Shown: one piece after another, positions 24,701 through 38,500 of the stretch
How positions within the stretch are numbered: the stretch's first letter is position 1
How the letters are laid out: the number at the start of each line of letters is the position of its first letter
Assembly: GCF_964355755.1 (NCBI RefSeq)
Contig: NC_092670.1
Span: 35,885,795-35,949,794 of the forward strand
From: Antedon mediterranea
Taxonomy: Eukaryota; Echinodermata; Crinoidea; Comatulida; Antedonidae
Reading direction: 5' to 3'
DNA length: 64,000 bases
Program-made: the position numbers and the translations under genes
The notes under the pieces: generated by a model
Told to the model about the DNA's origin: nothing
Database searches by the model: none
The model's input: the letters and a program-made list of their open reading frames with translations, nothing else

Positions 24701-27700
24701 CAAATACAATAATATTAACCACGTTCGGTATAACCTACCTTTCTATTATCGGTGCAAGGAAGATCTGCGGCCACTTTATAATCTACAATGAATAATGCTT
24801 TCTTTGCAATAGCTTGTTCTATTGTCATATGTTCAAGTATCGGCTGCAGCATTTCATTTGTAACAGCAAAACTAGAGTTAAAAAAATAGAACAAAACAAA
24901 ATAACACAAAAGCATTATAAAGTGTATTGCGATAATGTTTTTATTTAAAAGTAGTTTTTAACAAAGAAGTTTTCTTACTTTTCTGGAACATGTGTGCATA
25001 GTTTAATCACTGTCGGGTTGCATCCAGTCAGACGCTGCATGCCAAATTCATAATCTGATTTCCAGTGATGCATACCCTGTAGAATAAAAACATAATTATT
25101 AGTTAAGATCTATAAAATGTGGATCCAAATAGTTGGCCATCCCCACCCTTTTTCGATAATAAATACAATGCAATAGACCTAAGTAAATTTCAGGACTTTA
25201 CCATACAACGTGTCAACCATGGAAGTCTTATGTTTAAGACATGGGCCCCCCCTTATCCGCCAATGATTCTCAAAAGATATTATGCCTATCTAATTTAATC
25301 CTCTAAATATTATTGTAATGGTATCCATAGGATGTAGGATTCTGTCAGAAGACGCGATACCGCATGGAGTTTATTGTAGCCATTAAATACCACTCGTGTA
25401 TGGAATTAAGAAGGTGGTGTAACGTAAGAACTTACGATAGAAACACCGAAAATCACGTGAATACATGTGTATTTGGCCCTTTCAGAGCATCCCAATGTTC
25501 CTTTTTTTATTTTCTCCTTTTACGTGCATGTTGCAACGATGACTTGCCATTCATATTAAATAACTTTATAATCAATACTAGTTTTCTTGTATTTGTTTAT
25601 CGGGCTCACATGTGTCAAAAAGTAATTGTAGCACGCAAACAGAATGTTTACTCGTGTAGCGATTTAAAGTTCCTTGTGAGGAACGGGTATGCACAGTATG
25701 TACTAATGTATCACTCTCCAAATGTATTGTATGTGCATATGGATTATGTCAAGTGCACCTATCTAATGTTCATGGTAATGTATAACACTATATATACTAT
25801 GTGTATTATAGCGCATATACTGTGAATAAAATATCTCATTGGAGAGAACAAGAAAAAACACCGAAAAGGGAAGGGTAGCACGCAAACAGAATGTTTACTC
25901 GTGTAGCGATTTAAACGTTTTGTGATAGAGAATTGCATCAAGATGATTTGATGGTCATGGACTGAGAGGCAGGTGGCACTTACCCTTGGCACCGGAAGCA
26001 GTTTGTTATAAACATTTCCCAGATCATCTAAGCTTTTCCAAGATCCGGTAATAACACCGACGATTTTGGCATTCACTAGTAGTTTTGCTTTATTTAGAAC
26101 AATATCCCACTGTAATTAAATAATATTACATTAATTAACTTAAACCAAGTAACATTGTCATTTTTCGTAAAGGTTTTTGAACAAGACGGGTAATTGTTAA
26201 AGACGTATTGTCTCCCAAACATGAAAAATGAAGATATTTAAAGGCCAGGTGCGGGCAAAAAAATCCTATTGATCATATATTCCAATAATTATCGATCTAT
26301 AGTTTCCCCTATGTTTCATAATTTTTAGGATTTTATTTGTGTTACAGGAGTTTTTTGAAAATTAGCAGTTTCATATCAGTTTGATAGTTCAAATTACACA
26401 GTAAAATCTCTATTCTTTTGTACACAAATTTTGAAAATAGAGAAGCATTTTAAAAATAAAAAAAATAAAAAAATAAACGGTGTGGTAAAAAATGTTATCA
26501 GATGACTAAATACAGTAGGTAATATAACTTGAATTTTACATTTCTGGTATTTTATTCAACAGAATTTTATTTTTATGCTATAGCAAAAATTATCCACTGT
26601 ATATCCACCATCTTTTCTTTACCTTCTAGGGAGTCACCAGACATGTTATTACAGTATGTTAACTACCTAACTACTGAAAAAAAGTCTTCCTTGTTTTTTT
26701 GGCAGAATTTTGCCAAATTTTGTATTTGACCATATTAGGGGAAATTCATGGTTTTTCATCTTGATTTCTGTCACAAATATTTGATTTATGTACAATTAAC
26801 CAGATATTATATTTAAAATTCATGCCTGTATCTGAGCTTTAAATAATACTTTGAATAGGTTATTTTGTAGTTTTAATAAAGTTAATCACTCCACTATAAA
26901 ATAAATAAGAAAAAAATGTTTTCACTTATAAAATAACAAAATAAATGGTTAAATGAAATGGCATATCAGCCAAAAATGTTTTAAGAATTATTTTTTCAGG
27001 AGGACAATACATCTTTAACACAGAAGTGATAGTTGCTTTCCTTCGTAAAAGTTATTGAATAGGAAAGGTTGTTGTAAGTGTTTGGAATAGCTACCTTATA
27101 GTCATTTGAGAACGACTCGTCATCCGGGCATTCCTTTATCTGTAAGCAAGGAAAGAGTTATTAGGAGTTATTAGGAGTTTAACAAACTGCAATCAACTAA
27201 AGCATATTGAGAAAGTTTAACTGTGAGACACATGTTTTCTGTACCGTTTTGTTTAGATTAAAATACATTTGAAATATGAAAGTCTTTTTGAAACCAAGAC
27301 ATTCCTGGAAAGAATATTACTGTATATTAAAACACGTCATTTACATTTTGACAAGACATTTATTTATTTATACAAAACATACTGTAGTGACGGTGCAGTA
27401 ATTATGTTTTGAGTAAATGATTTTGCTTAAGTTAGTTTTTTGAAATAAACTAAACACATAATAATTATAAATAATATTTACGTATCCTATTTTTAGAAAT
27501 CTTAAAACGAAGATAAAAATAAATCGTTTGATAAATCATCTTCAGTTTTCAATTAAGCAAAATTTATTAGTTTTTTTGTAAATTCCAGTTCAGACCTTTT
27601 GTGAATATTATAATCAGTACTCTATTACCTGGCATGGTAGACCTTCTCCTTTCTGTGTGAATTCATATAGTTGTTTCTTTTTCTCCAATTCCAATTTCCG

Positions 27701-28126
27701 TTGATTTTGGAACTTATCATATTGCGGCAATACACAATCATACTGTTGTAGTTTTAGTTTGTTCGTCGTCACCCAACGATGGACCGGGAAAATGTAAACC
27801 TTTCTGGTATGATTAACCCGAACCTCAATCCATTCTACAAACCACTTATCAAGAGATTTGTTTCCATCACGCCAGACTTCTATCTCGTTTATTTCACCAA
27901 AATGTGTGAGGTTTTTTATAGGGAACTTGTTTGTTTTTCCCGCTTCAAAATCGTTACGCCAAAACACATCTAAGTTTAAATCTCTGGATCTCTCTCCTTT
28001 TGTATTCACAAGAACCACGTATACATTTGCGTTTGTTCCCGCTCCTTTGTAGTCGCCTGTTTTCACAACGATTGTGTAATGTGTCGAGGAATCGGCCTCG
28101 GAAGATGCCGATGTTGAACATCCCAT
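21767..28126 (-). CDS. Lipoxygenase D (PLAT plus catalytic domain, 671 aa; Ala at stereocontrol site)
   Basis: A complete lipoxygenase. Exons: 28126-27629, 27139-27095, 26109-25984, 25076-24979, 24871-24739, 24637-24542, 24153-23939, 23716-23457, 23199-22934, 22288-22125 and 21881-21767. Iron ligands are H363, H368, H550, N554 and I671. It differs from B, C and E in having Ala (A406, in INSRALGKL) at the position where Gly goes with R- and Ala with S-lipoxygenases in characterised enzymes. The ATG is one base past an acceptor (acaaccag|a) and opens MGCSTS, a candidate myristoylation plus palmitoylation signal. Introns hold an RTE-type LINE end, a TTAA element and a 41 bp direct repeat. Parts of the intron after exon 6 still match C (16954-17015 against 24240-24311), which points to a fairly recent C/D duplication. 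Confidence 0.93.
22377..22785 (+). mobile_element. 3' end of a LINE (C-terminal tail) with (GATA)n tail
   Basis: The plus strand encodes, with stops and small frameshifts, TVKMEMGWA and then TEWQPRVGKRKRGRQKRRWR, DDLTTYIGTAW and WKRYEDGFIQHMDELMPR. This is the typical C-terminal tail of reverse transcriptases common in invertebrates, probably RTE-like. It runs straight into TAGATAGATAGA repeats (22750-22785), which look like the element's own microsatellite tail. It is a 5'-truncated dead insertion in intron 9 of lipoxygenase D, in the opposite orientation to the gene. Confidence 0.75.
25628..25915. repeat. 41 bp direct repeat pair in a lipoxygenase D intron
   Basis: The same 41 bases (starting GTAGCACGCAAACAGAATGT) occur at 25628-25668 and 25875-25915. 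The DNA between and around them has no recognised gene. It may be a local duplication. Confidence 0.7.
26201..27014. mobile_element. TTAA-flanked DNA element, AGAYGTATTGTCCC ends
   Basis: Inverted ends AGACGTATTGTC / GACAATACATCT are flanked by TTAA at 26197-26200 and 27015-27018. TTAA targets are used by piggyBac and Kolobok transposons. No transposase is seen, so it is non-autonomous. A shorter relative lies at 34215 in lipoxygenase E. This copy sits in intron 2 of lipoxygenase D. Confidence 0.7.
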
Positions 28127-28649
28127 TCTGGTTGTATGCAAAGACAAAATACCAATACTTTGAATAAGTTAATACTCATTTAGATTGAGTGTCAGACTAA
28201 TTGTTGTTAACAGGTGCTTTAAACATGCTTGTAAAACTTAATAATTAATACGATATAGATTTAATTAGTTAACTGAACATCGCCAATATTAATAATATTT
28301 GAAAACAAAATAATATGTTACTATGTTAGAGTTACTCGTATGTCTTTATGTAAAATTAAAGAACGAAATCATGAACTTTTAACAACATAAATTGATATGG
28401 AACGAACTATTTAAGCAGTAAATATGCTTTTAATGGTATTGTTGAATACAGACTAAATAAAAGTGTTTCCTTCCTTGAATTTTATTTAGTGATTATTTAC
28501 TTTTCCGTGTAGCTCTCCACGATGTTGCTGGTTGTTCAGTTCACATACTTTATGTTCAGTTCCATGAGTTCATGTTGAGGTTGAAACATACTAAATGACG
28601 TTTTAGTTGGTTTTTTTTGGCGTATAAACACAATACTAATTTACAATAG

Positions 28650-29158
28650 GCCTTAATAGGGAGGTTTCGCAACCTTACGAATAAGATAACGAAAACGGAT
28701 ACGTCATACATTTGTGAAACTTTTGAGCTGATCCCCATTTCATATTCGTAAAGCGTATTCGTGTTGACGAATATCGTAACTACAAAACGAGTATAGTTTT
28801 TGATCTATTTTTGCACATTTTGCATTAGAATCAGGAATGATTCATGATTATAATATAATTATAGATTTATTGAAATTAATTTACTAAAGTAATTTACTGA
28901 AATGCCAAGTCAATTTTGATAAATAGCAGTTTTTAAAGTCCTCACTCGCTTTGATGTTACGCTATGCCTAGGCAGCCAAGCACCAAGCAACACGTACCTG
29001 CGCTTCGCTCAAATTTACCACAGTCATATTTTGGACGCGCCTCAATATTTCGTTGCCATGCGAAACAGATTTTTACTGGCTTACGAAAAACGAATACGTG
29101 TGCGTGACGTATCCGTTTTCGTTATCGTATTCATAAGGTTGCGAAACCTCTCTATTAT
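28650..29158. mobile_element. Foldback DNA element, ATAGGGAGGTTTCGCAACC ends
   Basis: About 50 bases at the left (ATAGGGAGGTTTCGCAACCT, continuing through ACGAAAACGGATACGTCA) return inverted at 29103-29155. The interior is non-coding. I could not fix a clean target duplication. Confidence 0.7.
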
Positions 29159-29959
29159 TAAACGCCTCGATTCAGTCTCTTTCATTTGTTTACTATTAAG
29201 TTATAGCTCTCCACGTTATATATTAACCATGTTGAGGGTATGGTTCGTTTGTATTGGCATGTCATTACACTTGAACTAAGAGTGGCAGTATATCTGTTAC
29301 CACTGGTTCTATGCGAGAAACAATTGCTCCATCGTGGCATGGACATCTATGTAACGTTGCTCATGTTCACGGACCTTTGGTCCATTAATAATGCATGATC
29401 ATGATTTTCTCCATAACACAATTAAAGGCTCAATGGCCAACACAAATGAAAGATAGACATTGTGTTCCATTCAAATAAGAGTCACCCAACGTAAGCACCA
29501 TGGTGCCTGACGTAATGAATAAAGAACAAATACTATTAGGGGAGCTACTGAAGGTTAATGAACAAAGACCAAACAATAATATTTAGTGGGTCTTTTTTCT
29601 TGACGTCATAGATTCATTTATTTCTTATCGTATATTCATGTTTAGGATTGGTATTAGACGTTAGACAATTAGAAGTTATTTTACTTGTTCTGATCCCTGA
29701 AACAGTTCTTATTTATTGTTACCATTTAAGTTATTGTAAATGTATGCTTATTTTATTTCTTCCACTGTTTCTAAATAAATGTTAAATTTATCATTTGTCT
29801 ACACACTGTATATGTGTTTCTCGTCCACCAGAATGCCTGCAGTACGTTCAGGACAGTATAATAATGACTGTCTAACCGCGAACCTAAATGTCTATAACTT
29901 ACTAAATTGAACCCATCGATGCGTGTGGTAGGGCCTATACCAATTATTATCATGCATCC

Positions 29960-30303
29960 ACACTAAACCTACAAATATTGAACAATGTAGATAACTATAT
30001 GTATATAATTTTTTATTTTGAAGGGCAGCCAATTGAATAAAAATGGCACAGATGCATCTATGTCATATGCCATGAAAGAATATTTTAGCAAGATTGCAAT
30101 TAAAACTCGAATGTTTACGTGATATACTAAACCTACACTTATTGAACAATCTAGAAAACTATAATTATATATAATTTTTATTTTTGAATGCAAGCCAATT
30201 GAATGAAATGAGACAGAGGCCTCTATTTCATATGCCACGTGCCTAAGAAAGAAAGAATATTTTAGCAAGATTGCATTTAAAACTCGAATACTTACGTGAT
30301 ATT
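29960..30303. repeat. Two-copy tandem duplication, about 165-175 bp
   Basis: Two units share ACTAAACCTAC, TTGAACAAT, AGCCAATTGAAT and GAATATTTTAGCAAGATTGC in the same order; the second starts near 30124. They differ at many sites, so the duplication is not recent. Short open frames across it are not convincing genes. Confidence 0.75.
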
Positions 30304-30778
30304 AATGATGATAAAGTTTTAACAGATCCATACCAAGTTACCAACAGTTATGCATGAGTAGTCCACCAAACACGTTAACACACGGGAATTCTAAGACCAT
30401 GGAACTTAACATAGTGAGTTAGTTTTTTTTAAACAATTATATTTTAATAATTATTGAAACAATAAGTTTTTAATAAGTTAATTTTCCCAAAACAACACAA
30501 TTTCCCATGAAAGCTATGTCGAATCATGTAGGTATAATCAAATTAGTAATGAAAATGTAATGAAATATATTTTTCTCAAGATATCAGAATACCGCCCAGT
30601 ACCCTTGTGCAAAATGGTAGCGTCTTGTCACCCTGACAACAATAGTGTTTATAGCGCTTCTTGTAAGTTAACTTACAAAAGTTATTCAAGCACTTGAAGC
30701 ATATGACTCAACATAATAGGTTTCCATTGAATTATAAAGTATAAGTTTACATGTAGATTTACACGACAGAGTAGTTTT

Positions 30779-31085
30779 GCATTACCGGATAATTATATGT
30801 TTTGTTGTAGGCCTACCGAAATACACCCCCTAAAGTCGATATATCATGTATGGATCATCATCAGGCTACTTAACTTGTTTAAACCATTTTAATCTTTTGA
30901 TTTGTGTCAATCTTCATTTTGGTGTGTTTTATTTGCATTACCGGATAATTATATGTTTTTTGTTGTACCGAAATACACCTACTAACGTCGATGTATCATG
31001 TATGGATCATCATCAGGCTACTTAACTTGTTTAAACCATTTTAATCTCACGCGAATCTTCATTTTGGTGTGTTTTATTGTGTTGT
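30779..31085. repeat. Two-copy tandem duplication, about 156 bp
   Basis: The unit starting GCATTACCGGATAATTATAT is repeated from 30935 with a few changes and both copies end GGTGTGTTTTATT. The function is unknown. Confidence 0.8.
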
Positions 31086-32520
31086 ACAGTTCTCATATGT
31101 TTCTTCTAAGGGAGGTGAATAAATTTGAATTAAATTTCTTCTTTGATCGGTCATTGATCTGTCAATAGAAACACACAAAAAAATTTGTATTGCAGTAACT
31201 AATCCATGCTTACTTAAAGTGATAGAAAGGTTATACAGTAAGACTTCAAGGGTTGCTCTAGGAGTAATTATAGGCTACAAACTATAGTTTTTATATGACC
31301 CATTTACGATTGAAAAATATTACCATCATAATGGTAATATTGTTATATGTATATATTTTTCTTCCTCAACCTGTATGACATTTTAATTAATGATTTTTTT
31401 TTTACCCTGGGCATTTTTAATTTATCTTAGGACTAAAGAAAAGAAGCTTTTCTCTTATCCCAGCAATATTGTATGTAATAACAATGTAAATATATAATGT
31501 TGGATAAATGAATGTTTGCCATCATATTATATCGGTCGTTTAAGCGAAGGAATGCTTCTTTGGTTGTATCGTACCTGTATTGCAGTAATTGGGTTTATTA
31601 CCACCTATTAACGACGTACTTATCTGGTCAAAATTACTGTGTAGGTGTAAAATGAACAAACGATGAAAGTAACTAAAACATAGGCTACAAATATACACGT
31701 ATATCACATATGGTTCTTTGTTTTATTATTATTAACATACACCAATATTCATACTAAATTTTATTTCAGATAGCATAACGTATGTATGTTGTAATGAATA
31801 CGCATCAAAACCGTTACTTAAAAGAGGCAAAAAACAAATGTTTATTTTGCACAAATACAATTTCCTTCAAAAAGTCGGTTAGCCTATATACAGTATATTA
31901 TGCACGGTAGCTTAGAATTCCATAAAAATGACATCTACTTTGTTTATTCAATAGCGTAAAGTAAACCTGTCTTTTCCCTCTGTTTACGGAGCAATAGACA
32001 ACCAAAGCTCTATCTACTAACAGCATCAATAGACACTATTGACATAATTCTCACTACGATGTTTAAAAATCGTTTGTTTAAAAATGGCTTGTTTATGCAA
32101 TCACGAAACTTTATATTTCTCCGTTACGTCACGTCGATATTTTATAATTGATTATATGATCTTTCTAATTACACTCGCCGCTCTAAAATTATAATCGCCT
32201 ATCATTTGTATTATATTTGTAGTACTACTGTATTTACAATTATGAGCAACACGGTTATAATATCAGGGCACATTTACCCATAACCAACACATGATTAATT
32301 CCCGGGTACTCTATTGCAAATCCTAAATTCGCCAAGCAGTTTATAAAAGTACTGAAATGATACATTTTTAATATGAAACATCAATTCTGGTCCGTCCAAC
32401 ATTAACAATGAATACCATGAATATACTGCCCTCTATAGATTTAAAACAAAGAAAGTACGATCCCTTCACACACTCGTATTTCTAAAACATTTAAATACTG
32501 TACAAATTTCGTATAGACCA

Positions 32521-35500
32521 TTAGATACTTGTGTCATTGGGAACATTACACGGAAGCAAGACCGTGTATGGAATGTCACGTCTTCTGTTTCGCTCTTCGA
32601 TGGCATGTCCTACCTTTCGGAGGTCACGCCGAAATCTAAAAAAAAAAAAAATGTTGTTGAACAGCGGTAAAAACATTTAATGGCAATGTTCTATTGCTGG
32701 TGTATGTACGTTCGTTTTAGTGACGATTCCAGTTAAAAGACCCTGGTGTCCTAATGACGATGCCGTCAATGGTATTACCTCACTATACCATAAAATCATG
32801 AAAGAAATTGCCGTTTGATTGGTTAATTACGTATCACGTGCATTACTTCTACCATGGAGGAATGAGAATGCGCGAGGATGTTGACTGACCCGCGTTCGGG
32901 TTTAGTTTATCCTGCTTTATTTTTAACATGGCTCTACCTCGTTGATATAGAGCAATCAATGTTTTAACTCGTGAAACAAACTCACAAACATCCATTATTA
33001 ATTTGTATACATACCGTATATAATAGAAATCATACGCAATTATGCATGATGACGTAAACAATTGGGAAAATATAGAAATAACTTACTGCGCATGAGCAGC
33101 AACCCCAACTTCGTCGTACATACATGGAACTTCCATCTCCCCAAGCGGGCTCGTGTTTTTAATGCTAAGGAACTTCATGATAACCAACGTGCCTAAAGTC
33201 AATAATTTTGGCGGCAGTGCGTCAAGAATGTCTGCTTCGGTACGCATACTCTGTGGATAAATAATAAACACGTCATAAAAATTTCGCCATGTCTGACGGT
33301 TCACTTTTAAAGAAGCAATGTTACTTTTGGCAAAAACATAGGAGACATCCTTAAGCTCTGTCTACACTATCAAACTAGTTTGACAAAATAAGTGTGATGT
33401 GCCCAAATATGGTATTGATATGCCCAAATATGGTAGTGATATGACATCATCTTGTCCATATAGATAAATGCAAGTGGATTTAGTTGGGCTATACAAACTT
33501 CTTGCTTCTGTTTTCATTGCTTTTTCAATGCGATTACCTTGTCACGTGGTCTTTCGCCTGCAACAAACCCGCTGTACATTAGTGGAAAGGCATGTTGGTC
33601 GTATTGGTCGAAGTTCACAGCAGCATGCTGCACGCTGAGGTTAAAGATTATAGTTGACAACACGTCAATGACCTCTTTCTTTTCTGTGAACTTTCCATCA
33701 CCAGGAATTCCCTATAATATAACATTAACATTTAAGTAATACATCTTTAAAAAATGACAAATGCAGTATTGTTTTCGTTTATGGGTTTTGATATTTCTTT
33801 TCGTACATAAGTTGGGGACCCCTCATGAAACGTCTTATCATAAAGTGTGACGTAAGAATTGAGCTAACTACAATTCGCTAATGCAAAAGTTTTCTGTCGA
33901 GCCGCCTGTGTAGTCAAGTGGATTAGAATATGGACTTTACCGTGTCCATGTATCGAGTTCGAATCCCATGAGCAACTTTATTTTACTTTAGGTCTATAGT
34001 GAGAGAGATTTATTAAGAGAGTTAGGTTTAGTTATATTTAGGAAGTAGTTCGGCTATCTTTAACATAAGGGGTCCCCAACTTATGTACGAAAAAAAAACA
34101 TTCTCCCCAGGCAATGTGATAATTTAAACGTTTATATTGAATTCATCGGTGGTAACAAGAAACGACAATCAACACGGAAGTTATACCGATCACTGAGCTA
34201 CAATGTATTGTTAAATATGTATTGTCCCTTGAAACACGAAAAATGAAGGTCAAAATATTTTTTATTCAAATTAGCCATATCAAAGTAATATTAAAGTTAT
34301 TCACTTTAAGTCGAAAATTTAAGCCAAAAACAAAAAGTTTACGTAATTAACAGGTAAATTAGTTTGATTACAGTTCATCTGGAAAATTGTCGCTAGCGAA
34401 AGTAAACAAAGATTTCAAACCACGAGTATGCATTATGCATGATAGGTTAATCAGGATTGTTTACAACTCGTCAGAGTTGAGAAGGTGTTTTCACACAGAT
34501 TGCAAAGAAGTTTTATGATTATGCATACAAAGAGTAGCCAAACAAGTGCTTTGCATTATGAGATATGTTTTGATCGAAAACTTTGACTGGAAGTCAAAGT
34601 TATTTTTTTAACAAAAAAAAGCATCTGTATTTCAGTTAAATGATTTTTTTTTTGACTAATTTTTGGTGAAAGTTAATAACTATTATGATACTTTAAAATG
34701 ACCCACTTTTTTCGAAATCTTTTTAAAAAATTTTTTTTGGAATTTGTCAAAGGGACAATACATCTTTAACGGGTTCATTTTCAACTTGCCCTGATTTACC
34801 AAAAGTGAATTATATATATGTAGGAATTTTGTTCCCATTCCCATTCTAAACAGTCATTAACCTATAACAAGAATAGTTGTACAATGTACATTTTAAATTA
34901 CAATGCTTGCTCAAGCACTAAATTGAATATATTGAGGTTTTGTGCATTCACAGTAGATTTGTCGTATATAGGGTGCACGCTGAGAGAAAGGTACCACCAT
35001 ATATCCAATAATAAGATAGCTACGTACACATATGCACATGCTATTTATAATTAATATATTATATTATCACCCTAAAGTAACAACCGTCCTCTGAACGAAG
35101 AGCAGCGGCAAAATCCTGTAGCTCCCAGTCATTTTTAATTGCATCCTCTTCATCTACAGAAAAAAAAACATACATTGTGTTATACCAGGGAAGCGTGAAA
35201 TTCACTCTTCCTTGCTATAAGGAATTCCAGCCGAACAACTTTCTAAAATTCACACATATCCCAGGCTAAAACGATGTTGATGCTTTGGAAGTTAAAAAAA
35301 CACCAAAGACAAAATTAAATTAACATTATCCATTATAATATTACACTTTCTTTTTATAACATTTATGTACAAAAGAATAGAAAGTTTACTGGGGTTAAGT
35401 TGAACTATTAAGATTTAAAAAAATCACACAGAAATCAAAAGAACACACAATCAATAGATCGATAATTATTGAATGTATGATCAATTAGAAACATTTTGCC

Positions 35501-38500
35501 TGCACATTGTCTTTCAAATTTATAACATTTATGTATACAAAATAATGGGAAATTTACTGGGGTAATGTGAACTATCCTAAGTTTTAAAAAATCTCACAGA
35601 ACCAAAAACAACACACAATCGATAGATCGATAATTATTGAATGTATGATCAATTACAAAAGTATGTCTGTACCATGCCTTCCTTTAACATTGTACCGTAC
35701 CGTACTGTTTTCTCTTAAGTTATATTCCCACTACTACAAACGCAATGCAAGGACGTAACGCAACGTAAGCGAGTCTACCAATCACAAGCGATGGAATAAA
35801 TTCGAACAGCCGCTTGCCATTGGTCAACTCGTTTGCGTTGCGTCTACGTCACCGCGTTGCGTCCTAGTGGGAACCAAGCTTTACCGTAATGCGCATTGAC
35901 AATTGCTCCGACGTATTTCATGATGGCTTCCCAATACAGCAACGCATCATCTCGGTAGTAATACTTCGGTAATATCTTCGGATTTTCGAGTCCTCGGGAT
36001 TTTATTTGTTCGGGATACATCGAGTCACGATCAAATCTCCAATTATTCTGGAAATGTCCTTTCATCAACTGTATGCTTCCTTTCAGACCCATCTTGAAAA
36101 GACGATCAAACGCCCCGCCCTCCATTAAAAGCCGTTCAAACCCGAAGCTAAGAGGAAGAAACTACGTATCAATAAACACTAACATCACTTACTGAATACG
36201 CGGGACACTCGCGTGTCCTTATAGTTTGCCTTTAAAATATACTCATATGAAAGGAAATGGCACGAAAAGCACACGTGTGTACGTCACACCTCGATGGGTA
36301 ATGACATCATAATGATTACATTATCACAATCATAAACAACAACAAATAAATAAAATGAATTCTTACTCATTTATTGCCATAACATTTTTAAAGTGCGGCA
36401 GCAAAAGTCGGTGGAGTGGATGCGACGGTGAGAGGTTCCTATGCATAGCTACTCCAGCTGATGCTGACACTAAATGTGTGTAGCATAAATGAGTACATGC
36501 CTCGTGGAATGATGCATCGGCCATGTTGAACCACATTTTGGCAAGTATCCACGTATACTTGTTATCGGTTGGAAGGAAAACCTGTTTAAAAAGTTGAAAA
36601 TTAACAATAGGCTATTTAACATGTTATACGAAGTATAAAACAATATTAGATTGTTAAAACAAACATGCGTTGTGACATCTTCCGAATTAGACCACGGATA
36701 CACAGCGAAAAAGCTCTCTGTAAACGCCAACGGTTATTTTTAGTTTCATACGCATTCAACAGCGGCAATAACAGGATGGATAAACTATTTTATAAGATCA
36801 AAATTACATTTAAGGCATAGGGAGTGGAGTTGAAAGAGTCATGAGTTACAACACTGACACTAGTTTAGGATTGAACCCCGGACCTTGGGATTGGAAGGCA
36901 AGTACGTTAACCACTAAGTTACAGCTCCACTACTATGAACAGGGAAGAATCTCACTCTTCCTACTTCGTTCATGGAAATACCGTGCGTTGGGAAAGTCTC
37001 CACAAAGTGGCCTACCAAAGACACTTAACCCTCTAGAATTTCTTAAATAGAACCACCTGAACTTACAGGATTGTCGTCTGCTGGTTCTTGTTCAAGTTGA
37101 ATTGCAACTGGCATAAGGTCATCTGCATCATCCACAAACAACAACGCTATTGGATTGGGAATCTAATATAAAAAAATACATTAAAACTTTAAAACATTGT
37201 GGACTTTTGTGAATGTTATACATTTACGCCAGTGGCATAACGGCTATGAGCTCTCATTGGCTAAACCCAGAGGGGCATCCAGAGCGTGTGGGTGCCCTGA
37301 GCAAGAAGAAAGGCATTAAAATATGTCGAAAAGGCTAAAAACGCCCGAGGCGCCTAGCGTTGGAGGGCCACTAAAGCTTGTTTCCCACTATAACGTAACG
37401 CAAGGACGTAAACGCAACGCAAGCGTTTTAACCAATGACAAGCGAAGTTATAGACAGTTAGCAATCACAAGCGAATAAGCCATCGCTTGTGATTGGTCAA
37501 TTCACTTGCGTTGCGTTACGTCCTTGTGTTGCGTCGCTAGTGGGAACCACGCTTTAGGGTTCCTAAATCAGGGCCCTCAGTCACCTGCGTAACGCCACTG
37601 CTTTACGCTGCTTCATAAGCGTAATTTCTGTTTTACATAAATAAAATAATATGGTAAGTGTATCTGGTACAGTGGAACTCGAGAAGATAAGTAGACCGGA
37701 TTCAACTCGTTAATAAATAAATGTTTAAAGATTCAACAATGATAAGTGCAGTTACGTCGTTGTGTTGTAACAGGAGTAGGCCTACGTGCAATTCATAAGA
37801 GCATTCACAGGAAAGCCAAAATGGGTAGTTGAAACGGGATTGACTTGACTGGGACCGATGGTATAGGGCCGATTTGACCTGCTTGCATTCCCTTTCACGC
37901 TATTAGAAGTAACAAGTTAATTGTATTTTTTTTAGACATTAGCCATAGGACGTTAACTACTGAATTGAGAAATGCAATGTTTTTCCACACACATAATAAA
38001 GAATGAATTGTATTAACGTTTGTGGGCATTTTAGTAACCAAGTCGACCATAAATGAGTAGAAAGAGACTGAACCTTCTTGTGTTTACGATATATAATTGT
38101 GTGCTGATTCCCTTTCAAATTATATAGGGTGTCGTAAACACGAGGTCAAAAGTTTCATTGAATTTAGTATAGACCATGAATTGCTTCATGGTCGAGTACA
38201 CGATTATACTTTAATTTGTATGAAAGGAGAATTTCTAGTTAGTTTTTCTCCGGTTGGTTGTATTGAAACACCAGGACTACCTTATTATTTTTAAAAAATC
38301 AAATAATGATTAAATATATAGATAAAATAAATCTGAGCAACTAATATTCGACTTATGAAGGTGGCAATGTTTGACGTCTTATCGAAGTCTCGCATAAAAA
38401 ACCGACTAGTTTTGTTGGGGTCAAAACGTTAGAAAATAGCAGTAGTAGTAGTCTCATTGTAATGAGGCCTATTTACAATACAGGCCTACGTTAACACTAG

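Larger units (their letters stand above)
28127..32520. other. Spacer between lipoxygenases D and E
   Basis: No coding exon seen. It holds a foldback element at 28650 and two separate tandem duplications at 29960 and 30779. The leader exon of D should be near the left end and the 3' UTR of E at the right end. Confidence 0.5.

Noticed and set aside
25364-25825. Open frame of 153 codons on the plus strand
   Set aside because: It lies inside an intron of lipoxygenase D, has no recognisable domain, is low in complexity and overlaps one copy of a direct repeat. Probably chance.
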